DNA from: Stictocephala bisonia
Taxonomy: Eukaryota > Arthropoda > Insecta > Hemiptera > Membracidae
Assembly (NCBI GenBank): GCA_035578905.1
Contig: JAQJVL010000005.1
Coordinates: 248,001 to 312,000 of the forward strand
Reading direction: 5' to 3'
Length of the DNA stretch: 64,000 nt
Shown here: piece after piece, positions 36,090 to 53,214 of the stretch
How the letters are laid out: each line of letters begins with the position of its first letter
Position numbering within the stretch: the first letter of the stretch is position 1
Notes under the pieces: generated by a model
Database searches by the model: none
What the model saw: only the letters and a program-made list of their open reading frames with translations
What the model was told of the DNA's origin: nothing
Position numbers and translations under genes: made by a program

Positions 36090-37690
36090 AGTTCGGTTAC
36101 TGTCCGAAGGAATGACGTAAGATATTTCGCTGCTATCCGGAGTGATAACGGATGACAGTTTGTTAGTGTTCGGAAGGAGGCCGGATGACAGTTCATTAGT
36201 GTTTATAATGGGGGCCGGATGACATTTCGCTACTATCCAGAGTGGTAACAGATGACCGTTAGTGTCTGGATTGGGGACGGATGACAACTTCTACCATCCA
36301 GAGTGGTAACGGGTGACAGTTCGTTAGTATCAGAAAGGCGGACGGATGATATTTTGCTACCACCGTGAGGGGTAACGGATGACAGTTCTTTTGTGTCTGG
36401 ATGGGGGACGGATGACATGTTACTACCATCCAGAGGGTTTACGGATGACAGTTCTTTTGTGTCTGGATGGGGGACGGATGACATGTTGCTACCATCCAGA
36501 GGGTTTACGGATGACAGTACGTTAGTGTCTGGATGGGGGATGGATGACATGTTACTACCATCCAGAGGAGTAACGGATGACAGTTCTTTTGTGTCTGGAT
36601 GGGGGACGGATGACATGTTGCTACCATCCAGAGGGCTTACGGATGACAGTACGTTAGTGTCTGGATGGGGGACGGATGACATGTTGCTACCATCCAGAGG
36701 GTTTACAGATGACAGTACGTTAGTGTCTGGATGGGACACGGATGACATGTTACTACCATCCAGAGGAGTAACGGATGACAGTTCTTTTGTGTCTGGATGG
36801 GGGACGGATGATATTTTGCTACCATCGTGAGGGGTAACGGATGACAATACGTTAGTGTCTGGATGGGGGACGGATGACATGTTACTACCATCCAGAGGAG
36901 TAACGGATGGCAGTTCTTTTGTGTCTAGATGGGAGACGGATGACATGTTGCTACCATACAGAGGGTTTACGGATGACAGTACGTTAGTGTCTGGATGGGG
37001 GACGGATGACATGTTGCTACCATCCAGAGGGTTTACGGATAACAGTACGTTAGTGTCTGGATGGGGGACGGATGACATGTTGCTACCAAACAGAGTGGTA
37101 ACGGATTACAGTTCGTTAGTGTCTGGATGGGGGACGGATGACATGTTGCTACCATCCAGAGGGTTTACGGATGACAGTACGTTAGTGTCTGGATGGGGGA
37201 CGGATGACATGTTGCTACCATACAGAGGGGTAACGGATTACAGTTCGTTAGTGTCTGGATGGGGGACGGATGACATGTTACTACCATACAGAGGGGTAAC
37301 GGATGACAGTACGTTAGTGTCTGGATGGGGGTCGGATGAAATGTTGCTACCATACAGAGGGGTAACGGATTACTAGTGTCTGGATGGGGGACGGATGACA
37401 TGTTGCTACCATCCAGAGGGTTTACGGATGACAGTACGTTAGTGTCTGGATGGGGGACGAATGACATGTTGCTACCATACAGAGGGGTAACGGATTACTA
37501 GTGTCTGGATGGGGGACGGATGACATGTTGCTACCATCCAGAGGGTTTACGGGTGACAGTACGTTAGTGTCTGGATGGGGGATGGATGACATGTTGCTAC
37601 CATCCAGAGGGTTTACGGGTGACAGTACGTTAGTGTCTGGATGGTGGATGGATGACATGTTGCTACAATCCAGAGAGTCACGAATGATTC
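36090..37690. repeat. 66-bp minisatellite, about 24 units
   Basis: The unit is gtaacggatgacagttcgtt, then agtgtctggatgggggacgg, then atgacatgttgctaccatcc, then agaggg. The 10-mer acggatgaca occurs twice per unit, about half a unit apart, suggesting an ancestral repeat of about 33 bp. 66 is 22 codons, so both strands are open in long stretches (281 codons on minus). The first three or so units (36090-36300) are strongly diverged; the rest are similar. Two units near 37375 and 37495 are shortened (ggattactagtgtc). Confidence 0.96.
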
Positions 37691-44130
<6,440 letters not shown>

Positions 44131-44980
44131 TTACGAATCAACAAAATTATAATGTTGAGTAAAGATATAATCTACGAAGGAGAAAAAGGGAGTTATACAC
44201 AAGTGAATTCCCTCTGATGAAAGTCTCGACCTGTAATTGGTCCATAGTTTTTTTTCGAAGTCATCAGCAAATAAGCATAAGCTTGTAGAGATAACAGTTC
44301 TTGAGAAATCGCTTATAGAGAGGTGGAACAACACAGGACCCAGGATAGATCCGTGTGAGGTATTCCTCCTTTTAGAATGGAGATGTTAGATGTACAAAAC
44401 CGTAGACAGCCAAAGTGGTCTATGTGGGGGACCTCAGCAATAGGTTTCGGTTCAGCAAATAACAAGATATCCAGTCAAAATCAGGCCATTTAAATCCAAG
44501 AAATTCCAGCTTATTCAGCATTAGTATATGATAAACCTCATGGAAAGCCTTACCTTTTACCAAAAATGTGCCTGAAGTGTGGAGACGATTAACCAAGAAG
44601 GTAGACACATACTTTCAAAAGTCGTTGAGAGTGGAGATATTTTTGTAAACAAAACTGCCTTGAAGAAATAATATTATTTGAGTACAAGAAAGATAATAGG
44701 TGGTTCTTTTAACTTTATCGTAGGTATATCAAATGGAGATGAGCCTGGAGGTTTTTTTTAACGTTAATTTTAGGTGTAGGTTTTACTAAACCCAATTAAA
44801 ATATGCGGGGAATATACCTACCACATTCAAAAGATATATTAATAAGTTGAGTTAGTCGTGGTACAAAAGAAACAGAGCAAGCTTTGAGTAATTTTTAAAA
44901 CTAGTTTTTAGTGACCCGATCACTAACCTCCCGTTCTTCAGTGGGAAACAGGGCAAAGGTTTTGGATATCCAATGAAGCA
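44131..44980 (-). pseudogene. LINE 2 reverse transcriptase, FADD preserved
   Basis: Blocks in order on the minus strand: LTQLINISFECG (block 0, about 44840), SPFDIPTIK-like sequence (about 44725), LNKLEFLGFKWPDFDWIS (44440-44520, after block A), GSILGPVLFHLSISDFS (44302-44352, block B), and LFADDFEKKL (44247-44276, block C with both catalytic Asp). The sequence around the first catalytic Asp (AFD) is replaced by KAFHEV. Frames change several times, so no functional protein is expected. Confidence 0.82.
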
Positions 44981-45415
44981 GGAGAGCAATGAGTTAGAGT
45001 TTTCCATTTTTTAAAGCGTAACTCCACGTCTGTAAAAAAGTGTTAAAGCAATCAGCTTCTTTTTTTATCGTACAAAAAATGTAATTATTTTCATTTTCGA
45101 TATAAATATTATTGAATTGCTTGGCAAATGTACATGGTCTATACTCGTTCACAGCATCCTACATAGCTTTCTGGATGTTATGGAGTTTTCAATATTTGTG
45201 AGCATTAAAGAGGTTTTAAGGAGCGAACCTCTGCCCTAAATTAATTTTTTAGTTCAGTGTAACTTTTTCTTAGGGGATCAGCTGAATTAAGATCGTTAGT
45301 TTAGAAAGAACATGACAAGCAATATTTCATGCATCCTTTTTAGGTTTGGACACAATATTGGATCACCTTTCCTTTTTTTCTTTTAATCTTCATCTTTCTC
45401 TCTGAAAAGACTAGA

Positions 45416-45667
45416 TCAAAATAATAGGCCAAATAGAGTAAATGATTTAAATTTCTTATCAATATAGTTTGAACTCTGCATAGACTCCAAAGTTTCTGTT
45501 TGAAGAATGTTGTTGAACAATTTAATATTGGTGTAAGTAAATGAACGACTAAATTTAAATACAGGAGTATTTAGGATAGGAATTTCACTGTGTAATTCAC
45601 AAACTTGGGTGTGATGGTCGGTCATACTTGTAATTACTATAGACGATGTAAGATGATCGGGTAACAT
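45416..45667 (-). pseudogene. LINE 2 endonuclease end and EN-RT linker
   Basis: 83-codon frame. MTDHHTQV near residue 15 corresponds to the ISDH-x-P/Q motif ending the endonuclease (S changed to T). FSRSFTYTNIKLFNNILQ corresponds to the typical R-F....F...L linker preceding RT in CR1/jockey-type elements. Confidence 0.72.
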
Positions 45668-45755
45668 GTTTCTAAAGATATATCCAATTAATGGGGATTA
45701 CTGTCTGCCTCAATCCAAAAGACAACTTAAGGCTAGAAAGTAGATCACTGAGATC

Positions 45756-46076
45756 AGAAGTGTGGTTCAGAAGTCAATAAAGTCACCAGTTACTACGACT
45801 AGGACATTTCGTTCCAGGGAAGAGTCAAGACATTTTCGCAGTGTCTCTATGAACAACTCCAGTTCAGCAGAGTTATTTTTGGGTGTTCTGTAGTTGGTCA
45901 AAATAAAATATTTACTATCTCGTGTGTCTAGTTTAACAGCAGACATCTCACAACATCTCTATATACAAAATGAGCTGGCATCGACAACACTAAATTGGAC
46001 GCGGTCTTTCACTAATATACACGTTCCTCCCATTTTCAGTTTATATCGACAGAAACCTGAAGCCACATTTTAACCC
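45756..46076 (-). pseudogene. LINE 2 apurinic-type endonuclease domain
   Basis: Minus-strand reading gives MGGTCILVKDRVQFSVV (about 46034-45985), then a stop, MSAVKLD, FILTNYRTP, and VVTGDFIDF followed by a stop (about 45796-45768). These match the GG..I/V, AVKL, YR-P and GDFN-D landmarks of LINE endonucleases in correct order and spacing; the Asn of GDFN is missing. At least two in-frame stops. Confidence 0.82.
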
Positions 46077-46283
46077 GTAAACGTTAAGGTTGCAAGTTCG
46101 TCAACAGTCAAGAGGTGATACATTATATCAGGGTGGTAAAAACAACTATGATTTTAAATTTATGGGTTTTTCAGGTTACGCCCTGAGTGTCTCACGGTGG
46201 ATTACTTTCACGGTGGAATGGAGTGAAAAGTAGATACACTATATTCTTTACGGTCCCCTCCCATCGAGCGAACCATCTCTAAC

Positions 46284-46458
46284 AAATATTTTGGCTCTAT
46301 TTTTAAAAGACGACCCCCACTTGATAGGTTAGGTTAGGTTAAAATGTCTCTTTTTCTTCATTATAACATTTACTGAATCACAGTTTTTCCCCCATTATTC
46401 GTGGGGCTATTCATATAAACAATTTTCAAGAGTGGGGTTCAAAAAAGAGCCAATATTT
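46284..46458. mobile_element. small foldback/MITE insertion in LINE 2
   Basis: Left arm aaatattttggctctatttt (from 46284) and the reverse complement of the right arm (aaatattggctctttttt, ending at 46458) match over about 35 bp with indels, including the ccccact words further in. The interior holds AGGTTAGGTTAGGTTA (46326-46341). About 175 bp, non-coding, lying between the LINE 2 ORF1 and EN parts, so probably inserted after the LINE. Confidence 0.6.
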
Positions 46459-46592
46459 CTTATTGTGAAGACTTAAAATTTGTTATTATTTAACAATCCG
46501 TGATCATTATTACCTTTAACCTTATGTTTTATTACGTAGACGTATGCTGATTTTCTCACAGTACTATCGCAGTTACTTTCATTATTTGGATA

Positions 46593-47143
46593 CGGTCAAG
46601 GTTTTACCAAGTCAAACAGCAGGTGTACCAATGATTTCCCCCCTTTATGGTTAAAATATAATCCAAATTTATTGTACAGATGGGGTTTGAAAAGGTTATT
46701 TATAGACGAGTACAAGTTAACATGAGTAGAGTGAAAGGTGCATTTAAGTATTTCATTATTAATATTTGATGTTGTCTGGTTGAGTTTCTGTTCATTTACC
46801 ATACCACTTGTAAGGTAAACCAATAAAAATAAGTATAGTGTTTTATATTTCTACTACCAAATTTTCTTAAACTCTGTTATGTCTTTACCACTATCTTTAG
46901 AGTCAACATAGTTTGTTCCAGCAATATCCACATCTTTCTCGCTAAGATCTTTGTTGGCTTCAACAACTCCTTCAATAACTTGATATAACTTAACATTCGG
47001 CTTAACAATTCCTTGCACATAAAAAAAGTTAAAGCATTCGCTTTGTAATATGTAGCAATAAATCGACCATGACTATCTGAAAAGATCCTTACGTTAGGGA
47101 GTTGTGGATGGTAACGATGTCTATAGGATAGGCTCCCCCTCAT
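46593..47143 (-). pseudogene. LINE 2 ORF1 with SGNH/GDSL esterase-like domain
   Basis: From 47143 leftward a frame contains VRIFSDSHGR (about 47063-47092), matching SGNH block I with the serine in SDSHGR. After a frame change, AGTNYV (about 46905-46924) corresponds to block III (GTND). In the frame at 46823-46596, NKFGLYFNHKGGKSL corresponds to block V (normally xxHGLHLNxxGK) with the catalytic His replaced by Tyr. One or more frameshifts separate the blocks. SGNH domains occur in ORF1 proteins of CR1/L2-type LINEs; their role there is not settled. Confidence 0.75.
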
Positions 47144-47299
47144 AAACCTGAATTCTTTAAATGTTTAAAATGTTTCACAACTCTTCTTTGATTTCTATGT
47201 GAAATAATACTGGTCTATTGTTAAGTTGCTGTTAGTAACACTGTCAGAGTTGAGTTATTCAAGAATAGCATATTTGTGATGGCACTTAACATAGCTGTG

Positions 47300-48258
47300 A
47301 TAGCTCCAGGCTCAGGAATATAGATAGTCGGCCAGCAGTCGGGCTTTAACGACGTGCAACCCTCAGAGACACTGCGCTTTCCTGGCTCCAGGTTCAGAAA
47401 TATAGTTAGTCGGCCAGCAGTCTGGTGTTGACGTGCAACCCTCAGAGACACTGCGCGTCCCTGGCTCAAGGCTCAGGAATATAGTTAGTCGGCCAGCAGT
47501 CGGGCGTTGACGACGTGCAACCATCAGAGGCAATGCACATCCTTGGCTCCAGGGTACTGGTTTAGGCATACAGTAGACCGATTAGCGGTCGGGCGTTATG
47601 ACGTTCAGCCCTCAGGCAATGCACATCCTTGGCTCCAGACTCCTGGTTTAGGCATACAGTTGACCGGCCAGCAGTTGGGCGTTACGACGTGCAGCCCTCA
47701 GGCACTGCACTTCCTTGGCTCCAGACTCCTGGTTTAGGCATACAGTTGACCGGCCAGCGGTCGGGCGTTACGACGCGCAGCCCTCAGGCACTGCACTTCC
47801 TTGGCTCCAGACTCCTGGTTTAGGCATACAGTTGACCGGCCAGCAGTTGGGCGTTACGACGTGCAGCCCTCAGGCACTGCACTTCCTTGGCTCCAGACTC
47901 CTGGTTTAGGCATACAGTTGACCGGCCAGCAGTTGGGCGTTACGACGTGCAGCCCTCAGGCACTGCACTTCCCTGGCTCCAGACTCCTGGTTTAGGCATA
48001 CAGTTGACCGGCCAGCAGTTGGGCGTTACGACGTGCAGCCCTCAGGCACTGCACTTCCTTGGCTCCAGACTCCTGGTTTAGGCATACAGTTGACCGGCCA
48101 GCAGTTGGGCGTTACGACGTGCAGCCCTCAGGCACTGCACTTCCTTGGCTCCAGACTCCTGGTTTAGGCATACAGTTGACCGGCCAGCGGTCGGGCGTTA
48201 CGACGTGCAGCCCTCAGGCACTGCACTTCCTTGGCTCCAGACTCCTGGTTTAGGTATT
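47300..48258. repeat. 86-bp minisatellite, about 11 units
   Basis: The unit is ttggctccagactcctggtt, then taggcatacagttgaccggc, then cagcagttgggcgttacgac, then gtgcagccctcaggcactgc, then acttcc. Spacing is exactly 86 bp from about 47634. The first three to four units (47306-47560) are diverged (aatatagttagtcggccagc). GC content is higher than the surroundings. Repeated 64-codon frames are products of the repeat. Confidence 0.97.
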
Positions 48259-48568
48259 TAACCAAGAAACCAATTCCCAATACAAGCACTGGGTACCCAA
48301 ACACATCTAACCCAATCTGTGTGGTTTGTGTCAGGCCAAATGTAAATTAATAAACATTTAAATTTAATCTAATAAAAGTAAATTGATTTAGTCCTTAAAT
48401 AATGGACATATATTTCATATTTACTTTGTTTTATTTTATATGTTCATAAAATATGTGTAAGTACCAACTAAATTATATCTCATCTTTAAAACACGGATAT
48501 TTTTAGGAATGTCTTGTACAATATATATTGTAATGTCCATAAAACTATACTGAATATAACTAATTTAC
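48259..48568. other. AT-rich spacer
   Basis: No recognisable feature. Confidence 0.5.
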
Positions 48569-48836
48569 ATTAACCTCTTCCCGATCTCCAAGTGTCCAAG
48601 ACGAAGCAGAGATTAACCTCTTCCCCATCTCCAAGCGTCCAAGACGAAGCAGAGATTAAACTCTTCCCCATCTCCAAGTGTCCAAGACGAAGCAGAGATT
48701 AACCTCTTCCCCATCTCCAAGCGTCCAAGACAAAGCAGAGATTAACCTCTTCCCCATCTCCAAGCGTCCAAGACGAAGCAGAGATTAACCTCTTCCCCAT
48801 CTCCAAGTGTCCAAGACGAAACTGAGATTAACTTTT
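48569..48836. repeat. 43-bp minisatellite, about 6 units
   Basis: The unit is attaacctcttccccatctc, then caagcgtccaagacgaagca, then gag. Nearly perfect, sharp edges. No sequence similarity to the other 43-bp array (11.2-12.9 kb). Confidence 0.96.
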
Positions 48837-48929
48837 TTCAACATCTTTTAATCTTAAGTTTTGAACATAAACAGCCTCTTGCTATTGCCACCTATAACAC
48901 GTTGTTAGACACTGGTGTCATATGAGTAA

Positions 48930-49945
48930 CTCCAGCAGTAAATGGGCTCGAACGTTAAGTCTTCATGTAATTAACAACAATCAACTCAATTGGTAATCAG
49001 GAGTGTCACATGTAGTGTTGAGCTAGTAAGTGGTTCCATGCTTGTGACAGCAGTGGGCTCGAACGTTAAATCCCTATGTAATTAACAACAATCAACTCAA
49101 TTGGTAATCAGGAGTGTCATATGTAGTGTTGAGCTAGTAAGTGGTTCTATGCTTGTGACAGCAGTGGGCTCGAACGTTAAATCCCTATGTAATTAACAGC
49201 AATCAACTCAATTGGTAATCAGGAGTGTCACATGTAGTGTTTAGCTAGTAAGTGGTTCCATGCTTGTGACAGCAGTGGGCTCGAACGTTAAATCCCTATG
49301 TAATTAACAACAATCAACTCAATTGGTAATCAGGAGTGTCATATGTAGTGTTGAGCTAGTAAGTGGTTCCATGCTTGTGACAGCAGTGGGCTCGAACGTT
49401 AAATCCCTATGTAATTAACAGCAATCAACTCAATTGGTAATCAGGAGTGTCACATGTAGTGTTTAGCTAGTAAGTGGTTCCATGCTTGTGACAGCAGTCG
49501 GCTCGAACGTTAAATCCCTATGTAATTAACAACAATCAACTCAATTGGTAATCAGGAGTGTCACATGTAGTGTTGAGCTAGTAAGTGGTTCCATGCTTGT
49601 GACAGCAGTGGGCTCGAACGTTAAATCCCTATGTAATTAACAACAATCAACTCAATTGTTAATCAGGAGTGTCACATGTAGTGTTTAGCTAGTAAGTGGT
49701 TCCATGCTTGTGACAGCAGTGGGCTCGAACGTTAAATCCCTATGTAATTAACAGCAATCAACTCAATTGGTAATCAGGAGTGTCACATGTAGTGTTTAGC
49801 TAGTAAGTGGTTCCATGCTTGTGACAGCAGTGGGCTCGAACGTTAAATCCCTATGTAATTAACAACAATCAACTCAATTGGTAATCAGGAGTGTCACATG
49901 TAGTGTTGAGCTAGTAAATGGTTCCATGCTTGTGACAACAGTTTA
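48930..49945. repeat. 111-bp minisatellite, 9 units, partly alternating types
   Basis: Units start at 49049, 49160, 49271, 49382 and every 111 bp to 49826; one diverged unit precedes. The unit includes gggctcgaacgttaaatccc, ctcaattggtaatcaggagt and gctagtaagtggttccatgc. Linked variants (aacagC with ttTagc, and aacaAc with ttGagc) alternate through units 49160-49382, an incipient 222-bp higher-order repeat. Confidence 0.96.
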
Positions 49946-51029
49946 TTGTCTTAGGCACCCGCCCGTTTATTAATATACGACAACATTAATGTTGTTTACC
50001 AAATTCTTTAATTCGTTCCGTAAGTTGTACAGGATACATATATGGATCAAATCTATGTAGTTTAAAATTATAGTTGTTTCAACGTAAAGTTTCTATGCTA
50101 AACGAACATGTTCCTGTTTTGTCAGGGCTTGTAGCCTTTGCTGGTATATGGACAGGACCAACTCTTCTTTCCTCATACTCCAGGAGGATAAAGAACGATC
50201 CTTCCATTACTATCCAATAAATTGGCCTAGACTTTGCCTATCAGTTATTGTAATCCTTGCCGTAATGTGAAGAAATGAACCAATTTTCTTTAATCGTAAC
50301 TAGGAAACGTTTAGTCTGAACTGAACATTTCTTTCTATGAATTATGTGTGAGAAGAAATTTGCTCAGTACTTAGTAACTCTAAAGTACAGTGCCCGTGCT
50401 TGTAGGTAGGTAGAGTCGTAAGACTTTTATTGATTTAAAAATGTTTAGTGTTTAAAAGTTAATTAACGTTTTTCATGTTACTTCAAACAGAATGCAGTTT
50501 TGTGAAATGTTTGTGAAAACTGCACTTAAAAAGATAACGAGTTTAACTACATATCTCATATTATACGACATGGAAAAAATATGGTCACAACAACGTTATG
50601 TATTTTTTTCATTGATTATTTGATAATTTAAAAAAATAATTGTGTGTGATAAAGTATAATTTATTCAGAATAATTTGTTCACTTTAGTAACTTTGAAATT
50701 CAAATGACTCCTACTCTGGAAAGGATAAACCTTTCGAAGTCCGGCAATTTATTGTTCTTAAATAGATCTTTCACTTGATATGAAACTCGACCAAGTAACA
50801 TTTTTTGTTCAACTCCTCGTGGGCCGTCCACTTAAAAGATTAAATGTCGCTAATGGCGTCAACAAGTATGTTCTTTATAAACATTATCATGTACATTATA
50901 CTTTTACAATTAGAGTCATACAAAAGTTGTGAAAGCGTTTTTTTCCCCCGTGTATATAAATTTTCAAATAATTAAAATGAAAAGTATATTCAACCAGGCT
51001 AACACATAATAACGTACAGCACAACTATC
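49946..51029. other. spacer, no gene recognised
   Basis: AT-rich unique sequence. No RNA gene, long frame or terminal repeats seen. Confidence 0.5.
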
Positions 51030-52180
51030 AGGGTATCAAGGTGGCCAGTATACTCGTACAAAGTATAACTGTAGGGTAAGTAGGTGGCCGTGAACAATGT
51101 ATATGGTGAGTAACAAGGTGGCCAGTATACTCGTACAAAGTACAACTGTAGGGTAAGTAGGTGGCCGTGAACAATTTATACGTTGTGAGTAACAAGGTGG
51201 CCAGTATACACGTACAAAGTATAACTGTAGGGTAAGTAGGTGGCCGTGAACAATGTATATGTTGTGAGTAACAAGGTGGCCAGTATACTCGTACAAAGTA
51301 CAACTGTAGGGTAAGTAGGTGGCCATGAACAATGTATATGTTGTGAGTAACAAGGTGGCCAGTATACACGTACAAAGTATAACTGTAGGGTAAGTAGGTG
51401 GCCGTTAACAATGTATATGTTGTGAGTAACAAGGTGGCCAGTATACTCGTACAAAGTATAACTGTAGGGTAAGTAGGTGGCCGTTAACAATGTATATGTT
51501 GTGAGTAACAAGGTGGCCAGTATACTCGTACAAAGTATAACTGTAAGGTAAGTAGGTGGCCGTGAACAATGTATATGTTGTGAGTAACAAGGAGGCCAGT
51601 ATACTCGTACAAAGTATAACTGTAGGGTAAGTAGGTGGCCGTGAACAATGTATATGTTGTGAGTAACAAGGTGGCCAGTATACATGTACAAAGTATAACT
51701 GTAGGGTAAGTAGGTGACTGTGAACAATGTATATATTGTGAGTAACAAGGAGGCCAGTATACTCGTACAAATATAACTGTAGGGTAAATAGCTGGCCGTG
51801 AACAATGTATATATTGTGAGTAACAAGGAGGCCAGTATACTCGTACAAAGTATAACTGTAGGGTAAATAGGTGGCCGTGAACAATGTATATGTTGTGAGT
51901 AACAAGGTGGCCAGTATACATGTACAAAGTATAACTGTAGGGTAAGTAGGTGACTGTGAACAATGTATATGTTGTGAGTAACAAGGTGGCCAGTATACAT
52001 GTACAAAATATAACTGTAGGGTAAGTAGGTGACTGTGAACAATGTATATGTGGTGAGTAACGAGGTGGCCAATATACTCATACAAAGTATAACTGTAGGA
52101 TGAGTAGTGGCCATCAACTATGTATATATTGTATGTAACGAGGTGTGCAGTATACTCGTACAAAGTATAATTGGGTGGGG
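51030..52180. repeat. 79-bp minisatellite, about 14-15 units
   Basis: The unit is gtaacaaggtggccagtata, then ctcgtacaaagtataactgt, then agggtaagtaggtggccgtg, then aacaatgtatatgttgtga. Variants include acatgt/ctcgta and gtgactgtg/gtggccgtg. Minus-strand frames of 134-313 codons cycle through three frames since 79 is not a multiple of 3. Divergence rises to the right, running into the decayed repeat that follows. Confidence 0.96.
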
Positions 52181-52480
52181 GTAGTGAACTGTAGATATTT
52201 GTATTGTATGTAGGTGGGTCGTGAACAAAGTATAGTTGGAGGAAGTGGGTGTGCTACGAACAACATGTTAGTGAAGGGTGAAGGGGGGGAGTTGTGAACT
52301 GAAGATATTTTATTATACGTAGGTGGGTTGTGAGCAATGTATAGTTGCTGGATAAGTGGAATACTGCAAACATCACATTATTGAATGGTGAAGGGTGGGG
52401 GTTGTGTAAAAAACAATAGATATTTGTTTTTTATGTAGTTGGGTCGTGAACATTGTACTTTTGCTGAATGTGTGGGCAAG
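52181..52480. repeat. decayed repeat of about 105-115 bp, about 2.5 units
   Basis: Related segments begin near 52180, 52290 and 52400 with gtgaactgtagatatttg-like starts, then gtaggtgggtcgtgaac, then agtgaagggtgaaggggggg. They share gtgggtcgtgaacaa-like words with the 79-bp unit (gtggccgtgaacaa), so this may be its old edge. Confidence 0.7.
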
Positions 52481-52789
52481 CCTTTAACATAGGTTTTTTG
52501 ACCGGTGTTAAATGTAAATGTGGGTTTTACAATTAGTTAGAGGCATTTTACTCAAACCAGATTTGAGGCATCAATACCGCACAGTTAATTTACGAATGAA
52601 GTTGGGTAATGAGGCATATATTTGAGATAACATCTTTATCAGTAGGAACAATAAGCGGTTGGAGGATCGGTTACAGTAATTAACAACCGACATAAACCTT
52701 GAAGTCGGTTGTTTCCTGATACCTGCTGATAGAGCCCTCTTCTAAGTAGGCATTTATATGTGTAACACATTTCATTATAGCACACATTC
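52481..52789. other. spacer
   Basis: Unique sequence, no recognised feature. Confidence 0.45.
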
Positions 52790-53214
52790 TAGAACACAAA
52801 TTATCGTGTATGACCTTGTGACTTACTGTTGTAACTGGCTAACACTAGGACCATCTATTGTAACATGCTTAACACCCTGTTACCTTCTGTTGTAGCATGA
52901 CTAATACTATATGACTTATATGCATGTTATAACATGACTAACGCCTGTGACATACAGTTGTAACTGACTAACACTACAACCATCTATTGTAACATGATGA
53001 AGGCCTTGTGACCCTCTGGTGTAACATGACTAATACCAAGTGACTTACGGTTGTATCATGACTGACACCCCATGGCATATTGTTACATAACTAGCACCAT
53101 GTGACCTACTGATGTAACAGACTAATAACTACGTGACCTGTGACTTACTGTTCTAACCTGAATAAACCACGTGACGTACTATTTTGTGACTGATATTATG
53201 TAACTTCCTGTTTT

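Noticed and set aside
36233..37658. 281-codon minus-strand frame in the 66-bp array
   Set aside because: The plus strand is also open over the same units; a repeat product.
46326..46341. Telomere (TTAGG)n tract
   Set aside because: Only three pentamers, inside a small foldback element, so it is not a telomere end.
51030..52180. Common origin of the 79-bp and 81-bp arrays from the shared word aggtggccagt
   Set aside because: One shared 11-mer among so many pairs of units can occur by chance; the rest of the units do not align.
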